Positions 22,441 to 33,800 of a stretch of 64,000 bases of DNA are shown here, one piece after another. Under the pieces are notes generated by a model. It saw only the letters and a list, made by a program, of their open reading frames with translations, did no database searches and was not told the DNA's origin. The DNA lies in the NCBI RefSeq assembly GCF_040807025.1, contig NC_090943.1, positions 6,310,356 to 6,374,355 of the forward strand, written 5' to 3'. Both the position numbers and the translations under genes were made by a program. The stretch's first letter is position 1. Each line of letters starts with the position of its first letter. This DNA is from Struthio camelus. Taxonomy: Eukaryota > Chordata > Aves > Struthioniformes > Struthionidae.

Positions 22441-24321
22441 AGGAAAAGTAGGATGAGCAGAATATTAACGATGAAACAGGAGAAGGTGCTGCTTGAAGAT
22501 CTGAAGTGGGCTAAGTGTTAAGAACTTCACAGAGGCCAGCTCCCTTTTTTCATCCTTCTCCAGACTCCCATCGAAACAATTTGCTGGATGAATGCAACAG
22601 CAACGTCTGACTTTTGAGGGATTCAACATCGTGAGTTCATTTAAAACATAAACGCAATATCTGTGGGATCCAGATTCTATGCGAAAGAGAGCTCTTTGGT
22701 TTTAAAATATGGAAATGGAGAGTTCATCGCAGAGGTGAAAAGTTAAAATACATCATTCATTTGTGTGTGCTTATGTGGCCACTGGTGGTCTAGTCAATGC
22801 ACATTTAAAATTTTCCTATTTATCAAAGTCTACTCTATTCCTCAAAAGATAAGGCTTATAGTGGACATAATCCTGTCCCATCGATCTAAAGCAAAAGGAG
22901 TTTTAGCGTTGTCTTCAGGGGGAGTATTTTCTCCCCAAAACAAGAGAATTTAAAACACGGCCTAGACTTTAAAAATAGAGTGGTAAAATGAAGCCTACGC
23001 ATCACTGTGGCTATAAAGGTTTTAAGTAGGTGCTTTGAGATTTTCAGGATCAGGGCCTGTGTCTTCTTCAGTTGTTGACGCCTGGCTCAGATCCATTTTT
23101 AACACGCGGTCAGCTATCGGAAATATTCACCTGAGTGGGGCAAAACCTGCTTTGAATTGCTACAAAAAACTACTTTTATACGGCTAAAAGATCACAGAGA
23201 TGGTTCCGAGCAATAATTAAGGCATATTTAGCAAGTATTAGAGATCGCTTGGCAGAGGAACGTGTAACAGAGGCAAGCAGGAAAACCGAACAGCTTTTAA
23301 CTCGGAAGCTTTGTCTGACGGACAGAGACCGTCTTTGTTCGGTGTTTGGACAACAGCGAGCAAGATGCGGCTCTGGGTCATTTCCTTTGGTAGGACAACG
23401 AAGAGGAGAAGGAAGGAGTTATTGTCCTGCGTTAGGTAGCGCAAGTGAAAATACTGGAGTCACGCCCCGCGTTTGGCAGGGTCCCGTGGCCCTCTATAAA
23501 GCTGGGTTCATCAGACGTGTCTCAGGAATTTGCCCTAATAAGCTAAAAATACGTAAAGCCGATGTTCTTTGCCACACAGAAGCGTCTGCTATCAAGCTAC
23601 AGGAAGAACAGCGCCTGAAAAACACAACTTGACACAGAAATTCCACATTTTGCTTGATTGTCCTGATCGTTTCTGTTGTGTGTGGTGACAGCAAGAACAC
23701 GCTGTGTTATGGCTATTAGGACTATTTAAAACCTCCAGACACCTATGAAACCAATGTAAACAGCAGCCTATGTGAGTTCGTGGTAAAAATGACCCTCCCA
23801 TTCCTCGTTCTTTTAATCTTTTCTTTAGGGTCTCTACCCCCACCTCGCCAGCTCCAGCAACGGACCTGCGCGCAGCCCAAGTGCAGTCTAAACACCTTGG
23901 CGTTTGGTGGCCGGCACGTTTCAGAACTGCTCGTTTTTGGAGGTGGATGGGGCAAAACGGGCCTGCTGATCCCTTCACACCCATCCTAACCCCTGGATGC
24001 TATTTTTAAAGTGTGGCAAGTGGAGGCCTGAGGCACCCGGGGCCGAGCTCTACCCCTGCTCGCCGCCCTGCCTCCTTCGTGGCACTTGGCCTCAGAAACC
24101 GTCGCCAGCCCCAGGCCCAGCGCCCCTTCCCCCCTCCCTCTCCCCAGCCCCCCACGGGAGCCTCTCGGGAGGAGGGCGACGGGACCCCGGAGAAGGACTG
24201 CGGGGGATCGACAGCCTTTTCACCAATAGGAGCTCGGCTTTCATAGCCAGCAGCCAATCAGCGTCGGGGGCGGGTCTATAAGCGAGCAGTCCTTCCCGCC
24301 TCTCGCCTGAGGGAGGGGAAG

Positions 24322-24474
24322 ATGCGGGCGGCCGCCATCTTGTGTGTGGCATCCCCGCCCTTCCCACTCTCTCCTCCCTGGCGGCCCTACTCTCCCCCCC
24401 ACCTCCGCCGTCCCGCGACGGCGGCGGAGGGCCGAGGACAGCGGCGGCGGCGGCCCCCTTTCTCGGCCGAATAA
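24322..24474 (+). other. Upstream open reading frame 1 (50 codons)
   Basis: ATG at 24322 to TAA at 24472-24474, rich in Pro and Arg. It is translated only if transcription begins upstream of 24322. The ATG context (GGGAAGATGC) has A/G at -3 but no G at +4. A peptide role is not supported; an effect on downstream initiation is possible. Confidence 0.35.
24331..24342 (-). promoter_or_regulatory. OXSR1: YY1-type site
   Basis: GCCGCCATCTTG, the reverse complement of the AAGATGGCGGC YY1 consensus, about 50 bases after the TATA-like box. YY1 sites typically sit at or just downstream of the transcription start in housekeeping promoters. A second one, in direct orientation, is at 24516-24527. Confidence 0.65.
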
Positions 24475-24519
24475 ACAAAAAGACAGCGGGCGGCCGGCCG
24501 GCGGGGCGCCGCGCTCAAG

Positions 24520-24630
24520 ATGGCGCCGGGCGGCGCCCTGCTGGCGCTGGAGCGCGCGCGGGTGGGTGACGTCAGCGGGACTCTGGGCATGGGCAGGTGG
24601 AGGGAGCAGGCAAAGTTTGGCCGGCGCTAG
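24520..24630 (+). other. Upstream open reading frame 2 (36 codons)
   Basis: The ATG at 24520, within the second YY1-type motif and in good Kozak context (CAAGATGG), runs to TAG at 24628-24630. It ends 160 bases before the OXSR1 ATG, so reinitiation is possible. The first 20 residues are MAPGGALLALERARVGDVSG; I recognise no protein. Confidence 0.4.
24567..24574. promoter_or_regulatory. OXSR1: Perfect palindromic CRE (CREB/ATF site)
   Basis: TGACGTCA, the full consensus, 217 bases upstream of the OXSR1 start codon inside the CpG island. Confidence 0.75.
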
Positions 24631-24790
24631 CGGGAGGCGGGCGGGCGGCGGCGGCGGCCGGGGCTGCGGGCGCCGCTGCCGGCAGTGCTCGGGGCGGGGG
24701 CGGCGGTTGCGCCTCGGCTCGGCTGTGTGCTCCGCTCCGCTCCGCTGCGCTGCGTTGCTGGCGGCGCGCGCGGGCCGCCGCGCCGCTGCC

Positions 24791-24860
24791 ATGGCCGAGG
24801 ACCCCAGCGCCCTGCCCTGGTCCATCAACAAGGATGACTACGAGCTGCAGGAGGTGATCG
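24791..24860 (+). CDS. OXSR1: OXSR1 coding exon 1
   Basis: Encodes [20 protein letters not shown] (1-20), then EVI and the first base of the G24 codon. The ATG at 24791 has a strong Kozak context (GCTGCCATGG) and aligns with the start of human OXSR1 (also a short acidic leader before the SALPWSIN block). The donor GTGAGT begins at 24861 and is followed within eight bases by a 13-base G run. Confidence 0.97.
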
Positions 24861-27800
24861 GTGAGTGCGGGGGGGGGGGGGTCCTGCCCCCCCCCCCCAT
24901 CTGAGGGGTGTGTGTGTAACCGTTTGGGGGGGGGGTGTCCCCCCCCCCGCCAGGAGGACTTTGTTTGGGGGGGGGGTCTGTGTAGGGAGGGGGTGGTGTT
25001 CCCCCCCGTGGAGGGTGTGGAGGGGGGGGTCTGCTCCCCAAATGGGGGGGGGCAGAGGAGCAGATGCCCCCCGCCCTCAATGATGGCTGTATGTAGGGTC
25101 TATTCCCCCCCCCCCGAAACCCAGGGAAGGGGTGGTGGGGATCTGCTCCCTCCCCCCCAAGGGGGGGGGGGCTATGTTTGGATTTGGAGGGGGGGCCCCG
25201 TTGCTGTGTTTTTGTGACCCTCTGGGTGCGTGGGGGGGTGTCTGCTGCCCCTCGAGGGGTGTGGGGGGGTTTGGTGTCCCCCCCCCCGATACCTCACGGC
25301 GGGGGGGGCTCCCCTGTCCCTTGGGGGGGGGGGGGACACCCTCCAGGGCAAGGGCTGCTTGGGGTTTGGGGGGGGGAGGATCAGTGCACCCTCGTGCTGG
25401 GTGGCAGAGGATGGGACGGGGTCTGTGCTCTGGGGGCTCCTTTACTGACCCGTCGCTTACTGACCCGGCTGAATCCACTGTGCTGGGGTGGGGGGTGAGG
25501 TCGCCTGCGGTGCAAACCCCAAAATTTATACGGGCTCCCTCCCTCCAGAGCAGCCGGGCGCCTCCGCTGCAGCACCTGGCGCTTTGGGTGCTCTGTTGCT
25601 TTGGCGTCTTCAGGGGACGGAGGACTTTGTAGTGCCACCAAAGCAGTGGCACTTTTTTTTCTCCTCTTCCCTGGGTTTTTACTATTGTCTGAATCTTCAT
25701 TCATTGTCCTCTCGGCTTGAGGCCTGGCCCTTGCTCTCTAGTAAATGATTTTTCTTTCTTTTTTTTTTTTTTTTTAAAAACATTTTGACTTTAAACTGAC
25801 ACAGTTACCAAAGGCCTCCTGCTGTCCTGATTTATTGGCCGTCTCAACCGTTCGGCTGGGGTGTGTGTTTGAGGGATATATTGCTCTAGGTTGCGCGTGT
25901 GACACGTCTGAGGTGGTGCCACAGGCAATGCTAAGGTCAGTGCCTCTTGTGTCACTCTCTGGAGGCAGGAAACAAAGTGGGAGGTGGCAGGGCAGGCTCC
26001 TGGCCAGGAGGCTTTTAGGAAGGAGGTTAATTTTCGGTTTAATCTTTGTAAAGTGCTTTTACTTGAAATTTATAAATGACATAGCTCTATCGTGCCCAGG
26101 CCTTGCATCTCTGCCCAACAGGGAGACTTAGTTTCTGTTAACAAGGGTGGGAGAGTTTGGGGAAAATGCTGTTTTAAGAGATTAAATTCTTGGCATTGTT
26201 TGAAAGTCGGAAGGAACTAAAGCTGTTGGGGGGGGGAAAAATCCTTGTGGCAGTTCTGGAAATCCCTGTTGCTCCACTGGATCAGGCTTTATCCTCTCCC
26301 TTCGCCTAGTGGGAGCAGCAGCGCTTTAGAAAGGAGGCAAACCATCAGTAAAGACCGGGAAGACGTAATCTCGGAGATCAGCCCGTTAAACCTCCTCGGA
26401 GATCATCCCGTTAAACCTCCTCTGGAAGACGCACCCTGGTGAGGCTGGTGTCGAGCCTCCTCCAGGAGCAGCAGATAAAGGTGCAGGGGCAAAGAGGGGG
26501 GAAGAACAGGCCACTGGGCTCCCAGTCCCCGCAGGAAAGGGAGCTGCGGGAGTTGCACCCGTGCTCGCAGGAAGCGCTTCTCCCGTGGGAGTCTCCGAAG
26601 GGGTGCTCTCGCATAACACAAAGCCAGGTTTTGAGTATCCAGCGAAAGGACAAGCTGCCTCTTTGTAGCTGGGGAACGGAGTGGGATGGGAACAAAAGGG
26701 AATGCAAATGCGCTCCTGCTCTTAGGAGGACTTGCTGCTAGAGACGCACGTCCTATAGTCCAACAGTATTAGAAGGAGGACGTAGATACGTTGTGGTCTC
26801 ACTGGAGAAAAATCAGGGATAGGATATTTCAGTTCTTTCATGTCTTTCCCCTACTCCTCTGTAAACTTTGAGTTTCTGGTTGTCATCTGCTCATTGAAAG
26901 ATTGTGTTGGCATTCTGGAATGTAATGGAGAGTATGCTGAAATGTGTATATTACAAACATATGGTTCCTTTTTTTTTTTTTTTTCAATTTCCCATCCCCC
27001 CCATCTTACTCATTTTCAACACTGGTGTGCCTGCCAGCGCCCTGGATGTATATGTGACGCAAATTTTCTAGCGCATTTATCATTTGTGGGACAAAATGTC
27101 ACTGTGTTAACTGAGCTGGACTGTGTTAACTGAGCTGGACTGCTCCTGCTTCGTGTCTCTTGTAAACCTCAAGGTTTTTCTGAGCTCCTTTGACTTCTGC
27201 AGAACTGTAAAAGTTCTTCAGTAGTGAACGAAGAAGGGATCTGGTGTGGAAAGGGGTGAACCTTGCAGTAGTGCTTTTAAAGGATTTAACTTGTTTTCTG
27301 ATGAAAATGTTCTTTAAATTTTGAGTCCAGGAGGTTACCAACTCAGTTATTTTTCACATCAGAATAAAGGAAATCAATGTCTGACTACATGATCTAATTC
27401 CTTATTTGTGCTATTTTTGCCAGAAGATATTCATGTGTGGCTTTCATATGACTTGGATGGCTCTGTACTATTTCAGTGCAAGAACTGAAAGAGCAAGCAT
27501 TCTAGCTGCTAAAAAAAAAAAAATAAATAAATAATTTCTCCTGTAAAACTGCCTTCCTGGTTCTAGCTAATACTAAAAAGAGATTACTCAGCCCTGGACA
27601 TGATTCATGCCATTATAAAGGTATAGATTAATGCTTATGTTTATTATGCTTGGTTAGTGTGAGTGGCTAAGTGCTGAGTAGCCTCCTTAGGCTTAAATAA
27701 CTTACATTACAGTGAATTAAGAGGTCTTGCTTAGGATCAGAACCTGACTTTCATTTGAGGGGGGGGAAACAAAAAAAAAAAAAAAGGAAGTGTGGGCTGA

Positions 27801-30800
27801 GGGAGGAGGAAGCAAGTTACAATGCATTTCTGTGGCATGCACCCCCAGAGTAGTGTTAGCCTTTGCAGGTGAATACCATCTGTGGAGACATCTAAATTTT
27901 CTTTTAAAAAGAAAAATGTAGTCTATCCTCATGCTTGTGAAGGTGGTCTTCCAAGTGTGAGTTGCATATAAATCATTGCAGTCGTCTTTTTGAAGCCTGC
28001 AAAAAACCCATTATACCTCATGCTGCTTGTGCTGCTCTCGTGCTCGCAGAGCCAGGTTCCTTTGGATCTCGCAGTTCCCGCTGGACATGCTGACAGCAGT
28101 AGTGAAGTCCATTGGAACTGGATCATTTCTCCTTTTGCTACTTTTTTTTTTTTTCCTCTTTTTTGAAAGATAAGGGCTGTACTGGCTGTGGCCATTTGAT
28201 TTGGGAACATCCTCTTTGCTATTAACAGTGTGTGCCAGAAACAGAAGATAAATTAGCAGTGGGAGTTCTCCCTTGCTCTACTCCTATGCCCTTTTCCCTC
28301 TGACAGATTCCTTCAGAGCAGTGAAGGGAACACAGGCTGGGGAGAACAGATGTGTTGGGAGTTTCTTCTCCCCTCAGAAATCAAGCTTAAATTGAAAATT
28401 GAAGTGCACATTTACTGAATGGTTAGGGTTTTTTTTAATGGCTGATTAGCTTTTGAGTGGGGCTTTGCCCATGGACAGCATGATCTTTTGGAGTTTGTTA
28501 TTTAGGTTTCTAGTTGTGTTTTTTCCAAGCTGAACGTGCGAGCGTGTATGCCTGTATAGGAGAAATTCTTCTTCACCGATATGTAGGAACTTCTTGGAAA
28601 TTAATTTTTGCACTTCCCCAAATCTTGTCCAGATATCTATGGTCACCCGCCCTGTGCTTGAATACATCTCTCACGTACTGAAAACGTGCAGCCAGCTAGA
28701 AAGAGTAGCCTATAAATACTCGTCAGGTATAGTCAAAGTCCTTTTAAGTTAAGATTAGGGTGGAATAGGAGACACTGGTCCAATGATAACTTTTTAGGTT
28801 TCTCTTCTGAAGTGTGTTGGGTTTTTCTTTTTCCTCGCAAGAGTCTTATGTGCTAGTTGCAGCCAGTTTCACGTGCCTGACTATTTTAAACCCATTCAAG
28901 AAAAATGTTGCACTCGATAAAATATAAAAACTTGAAAACTAAATTGAATGTGTAGACTTTGGTCTTCATGCCATATGTTTTGTTTTAGCATTTCCTCTTC
29001 CCCCTCTCCCCCTTTACTGCAGCTAGTGGGGAAAAAAAAAAAGATTCCTACTGCATGTCCCCAGTTTTTAAGCTGGTTAATTCATTTAAAGACTCACTTC
29101 ATGTGCTGTTCTCAAACTTTTTTCACTTAAAGTTGGTAGAAAAACTTTTTTTGTTGCTTTAGATTATGTTAAAGCTTGTATAAAACTATCATTGGGCAAA
29201 TGTAGCTCTGTTTAAAATGCTGGCAGTCATTCATAGCACTTTGGGCGCTGAAATGGATGATTCTCCCTACCGCAGTTTCTCAATTACTTGGACATTAATG
29301 AATGTATCTTCCTGCGTATTCCTGAGTGAGACCCAATATGTGGACTCTGTGGATCCTTAGCCATGTTACCATTGCCTCCAGGCTACCTTTTCTTTGAGTA
29401 CCTGGCACATCTTATTTCTTTAATGCCTTTAATACCATTACTCAGTAGAACAGAGCTAAAAAGAGTAACTCTTAATCTCTTGGGAAGTGAAAGCAAAAGA
29501 TGTTCAGCTGTGTGCATCTCTCTTCTTTGTTTAGTTTCTGTCATTTACTCTCTCATACGAAGGAGGATAAAATGCATAAGGGAGCAGATTAAGGGTGCAA
29601 AAAGGGCGAACAGTGGTGAAAGAGGCTTACTGGAAGGAATATGTCATTATTGTAGAAGCAGCGTGGCTGCCCTTCCTGCTAATTTGAGGGGAGGGAAGAG
29701 ATGGTTCCTGCTGCTTTCAGCTATTTTGGGTATTAGGGGAAAAAACATATGGGGTGTTTCATGTGGAAGGAGCTGACAATTTCCCGTGGTTGGTTTGTGT
29801 GTTGCAATTGCTTCCAGTGCAGTTAGGTTCCTGAACTGATTAATTTTTAACGCTTCAAATTCTTAAGAAGACTATTTAAATAGTTTCAGTTTAATTCAAA
29901 TGTCTTGGATAGTGCTGAGAAATTTGGATGTGCCGTGCTCCTGAGCACACCTCGGGGGTGTGTGTGCTGGCTGACAAATGCGTGCCCTAGAGGGTTGTTT
30001 CTTATGCAACTGATAAAATCTTGGAGAAAATCAACTCTCCCCAGAAGATCCATCTATGTAAAGTTGGCAGCATCTACTTTATTTCTGAGCATCAGTAGAC
30101 TAACAGCAGCTTGCCCATCAAGTGAATGTCTAGAGACTTAATCTTTCCTGAAACTTAAAAATTGGAGCTCTTTAAAGTGACAGGCAATAACACTGTTTCT
30201 TATTGCTAATTGTATTAGCAAATAAAGTTTGTTAAATTTAAAAAATTGGATTTTGGTCAAATTTTCTTGGAAAATGTTCATAAATACGTAACATTCATCG
30301 TAAACTCCTGTAGTAGTAAATTTAGCGGTGGCCACGCTAATGGCACGCTTGTAAACTCGGTGGTATTAAACTTCCTTAATAGTAGGAAGAGACAAACTTG
30401 AGCTGTGTGGGTGTAGAAGAGTAGTTGTGGAATAACAGAATTTGGCATTACAAAGTCTTTGAAATATCAGGAGCCTGGGACTTTCCAGATGAGTGTGTCT
30501 AGCCTCTTATCCTACACTCCATTTGGAATCAACTGAGATGCAGATATGAAGGACTTGGCTTTCAAAGTTGCTGCAGTTTCCCGTGACTTCACCCAGAGGA
30601 GTTTAGCCTTGACATTTCTAAAAATCAAGCTCTATATATCTTGCCCATGGTCATGCAGGAATTTCTTGGAGTCAAGGCTAGATCCCAGGCTAACAGGCAG
30701 TCGAGGCTATTAACCAGAAGTCATCCCTCTATCCTGGTGGATGAGAGGAGACCTCTGGTGTGCAAAAATATTGTGTATATTAAGGGAGTGTGCATGCAGT

Positions 30801-33800
30801 AAGAATGACAAATCAAACTGTCTGGCGCAAGTCAGACAAAATTCAAGGTATTGGCTGAATGACAATAGATGTTTCAGGTAGCTGACTAGGTCCATGATAC
30901 AGCTTCAGTGTTTCTTGTGTTCCCCTTGTGTGAATACAAATGAGTGAGACCAACCTTTTTAGTGTGATTCACTTAACCGTAAGTTTGATCACTTAGGTTG
31001 CTTGGGTGTGTCATTGACCTTGAAACGTTATTAATGCTTGGGGTTCTCTGGCTAATGATCACAGCTTTCATATCCCTTATTTCTAAACAGATTATGTGGG
31101 TCCATCATATAATACAAGCAGGCAGGGACTTGTAAGAACCAAAGTGTAAAATGGAGAAATCCCATATTCTTTCACTCATGCTAAACTTGATAGCTGCAAT
31201 ACCCAGCAGCATTTTTTAAAAATTGCAAATCTTCCACTACTCCCTAGGGTTCTCTAACGTTATTGTTTCCTGATGTGAGTCACTGCACAGAGAATTTTTG
31301 CTTAAGATAAATTTTCTTGCAATTAAGAGAAATCCCACACTAAAAAAAAAAAGAAGTATTGGGTTACATATCAACCTCCGTTAAATCAGAATCTGACATG
31401 CTTTACGAGGATTTCTTAGAGAGCTCTTGTGCTCTGCACAGTAAGAAGTCTGCAGGAGATGACTGTCTTCAAGCCTTAAAGGCTTCAGAGATCCTATCAG
31501 TGAATGAGGTGCAGAGTAAATTCAGAGCACTTATATTTACTTTTTTGCTGGAATGTAAAATTAGATATCTTCCCTCCAAACATCCCTTACAACTTTATAC
31601 CACTCGATCTGCATACTTGTGAAACAAAACTTTCAAGGTTTCGTAACTCAGACAAATTAAAATCCACTTTCATTGGAATACAGAAAAGCTCTTCTGAAAG
31701 CAGTTTTAGTTTCTTGCCAGATGTCATTTTTTCTGCCCCTTCTGCTTTGTCTCAAGAGCTACCAAGTTGGGGGGTTGGGGGGAGGAAACAAACAAAAATA
31801 AGCAATTGTTTTACTTCAGAAACTGGCAAAATGTTGTTTCATGCTGAACTGACTTTACCGCGTTCTTCCACATTAATTTTTTGTGCAGGCAGGAAATGAG
31901 CCTATATAACTTCATCCGGGAAAGAGAAGATATGAGCAGTTGTAAAAGAAGAGTAAGGCAAATTGAAATAATGACTTGAATGATCATCTGTTAGTGTAGT
32001 AAATTCTGCTTGGGCTTTGCCCATAATTTTACTGCTTTGTAGTTATGAATGGTAATTTGAGCACAAATTTTACTCTTTTTACTGCTAGCACCTTGCTATT
32101 AAAGCTATGTGAGAGGAAGCTCTGTTCATTTCCTTTTCATCCATCCACAAGATTGTTAATTAAGTTTAAATTGCAGCATGAAATTCTGACCTTGAGCACC
32201 CCACTGACTGTCCTAGTGAGATCTGACTGTGTACACGGCTTGGCCTGTGGTATCCTCTGCTAGGCCACTGTGTGAAAGTTTAAGTTACCTTTTTGTCTTA
32301 AAGCAGAGTTAATTCATGAATTTTGCAAGTTCTTAAAAGGGAGAACATAGTCAGGTAGGAAAAGGGGATCTGAAAATCAGTCTTGAACAAGGAATTTTGT
32401 TTGAACGCTTATGGTCCGAGTATAGTAGTATTACATTCTGTGCCAATTCAAGATATGTTTTGTGCAACTGAGTTTCCCCAGACATTGTAATTGAAAGATG
32501 CTTATTTACTGTTGACTTTCATTTTTAATTCAATCTTAAGCTAGGCTTTTGCTCCTCTTTGGTCTTCAGTGGGTCATAAATCCATTTTCTTGTGATCCAG
32601 GTTTAATTCTAGCTTTCTGGGAAGGAGAAGGAAGCTTTGAAGGTGGTGCAGAGAATAGTGGAAAATGATGGCATCTGGAAAGTGAGAGAGTGAGTTAAGG
32701 GCTGAGGGACAAGAGCACCCGAAGAATATTTTTCTTAAAATCAGCACTAAATTAGCTAATGGTGCTCAGAGCTGATGCAGTTAAGTGAGTACTCTTCCAG
32801 GCCATCTGCAGATTCAGGCAGGCAACACAATATTGTGGTTTAGCCATATTGATGGCTAAAAGCTCTTACTTAAACAAGATACTACTTGTCACAAAGTACA
32901 CCCCTTTCCTGCAAAATCCCCAGGGTTGGATTTCGTTATGTCAATTTTCAGGACAAAAATAGAAGGAAAAGTGCTGTCATTTATTCCCCTGAGAGGGGGG
33001 CTAGAAAGGACTCCCTGGGTCACGGAGTCCAGTCCCCTGCTATTGCAGGTGCCAAATCATATAATCCCTATACCAAATTAATGGACGCTTGTGTTTGAAA
33101 TGGGGTGTGTGGGAATTGCAGGCACACATTCTATTAAACAATCAAATCTCTGTGTGTGACCCTGTCATCTTTGTGCGAAACAGCTGTTTAATAGATTCCC
33201 TACGACAGCGGGAAGAAACAATGCCTTCTGGTTTGTAACACGTGTCTATAGGATGGCGTTTTTATTGTGCCGCTTACTTTATGCATCAAGAGCTCCACCT
33301 GAATGTCTGTTTGCTGTAAGACTTAGGTGATATTTGAAACCCCTTCTGTGCGATATCCCCTCCTGAGAACTGCAAGAACATTGTAGAGCTAAATAAAGAG
33401 AGCTAGAACATAGCATGAACACGGGAGAGCTATAGCTCAGGGTTCGTTTCATCTCCAAACCTCAAGTGCATTGACTACAAATGTTTCTGATCTGATTCCT
33501 TAGGGTTTTCCCGTGGAAATTCTGACTCCTTTGGAAACTTGACACATATACTCTCAGCTATAAGAAGTTCGTTTTCTAGGCTGTTTCTTTGTGAACCTCT
33601 CTGAAGAGTTGTCTCTGACCAACCAAGCACAAAACTAAGGCATTAAGTTCCTTCTGTTCCCTAACGTAAAAATTGTTATAGAGAATACAGACTATTGTCT
33701 AATAAATATCTTGGTGTTAATAGCTAAGAAATATATTGGTATCTACTTTGAGCAAACTGTATTTCATTGGAAAAAGTGTCTTGAGCATGAACTCTTTTCC

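Larger units (their letters stand above)
14401..24199. other. Intergenic region between MYD88 and OXSR1
   Basis: About 9.8 kb without a recognisable gene. It includes a possible decayed CR1 fragment (about 14951-15005), a GC-rich block with overlapping open frames (about 16190-17300), an antisense open frame at 18495-19052, a CR1 3' end (21840-21932) and an old repeat relic (about 22380-22440). Two AATAAA hexamers lie at 17345 and 17429. None of the open frames shows a known domain, a spliced context or a start in a promoter-like setting. Confidence 0.7.
24200..24790 (+). promoter_or_regulatory. OXSR1: OXSR1 CpG-island promoter and 5' UTR
   Basis: The region is strongly GC- and CpG-rich. Visible elements are CCAAT boxes at 24223-24227 and 24254-24258, a GC box at 24266-24274, a TATA-like TATAAG at 24277-24282, YY1-type motifs GCCGCCATCTTG (24331-24342) and CAAGATGGCGCC (24516-24527), and a perfect CRE, TGACGTCA (24567-24574). 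The TATA-like box predicts initiation near 24305, but CpG-island promoters often start at several sites. If transcription starts there, two upstream open frames precede the OXSR1 ATG. Confidence 0.8.

Noticed and set aside
24092-24904. Long open frames on both strands over the OXSR1 promoter and exon 1
   Set aside because: They are composition-driven open frames in a CpG island; the true start is the 24791 ATG, supported by strong similarity to OXSR1.
25077-25704. Pro/Gly-rich frames on both strands (for example 25077-25700 minus, 25132-25632 plus)
   Set aside because: These are translations of G and C homopolymer runs, with no splice or start context.
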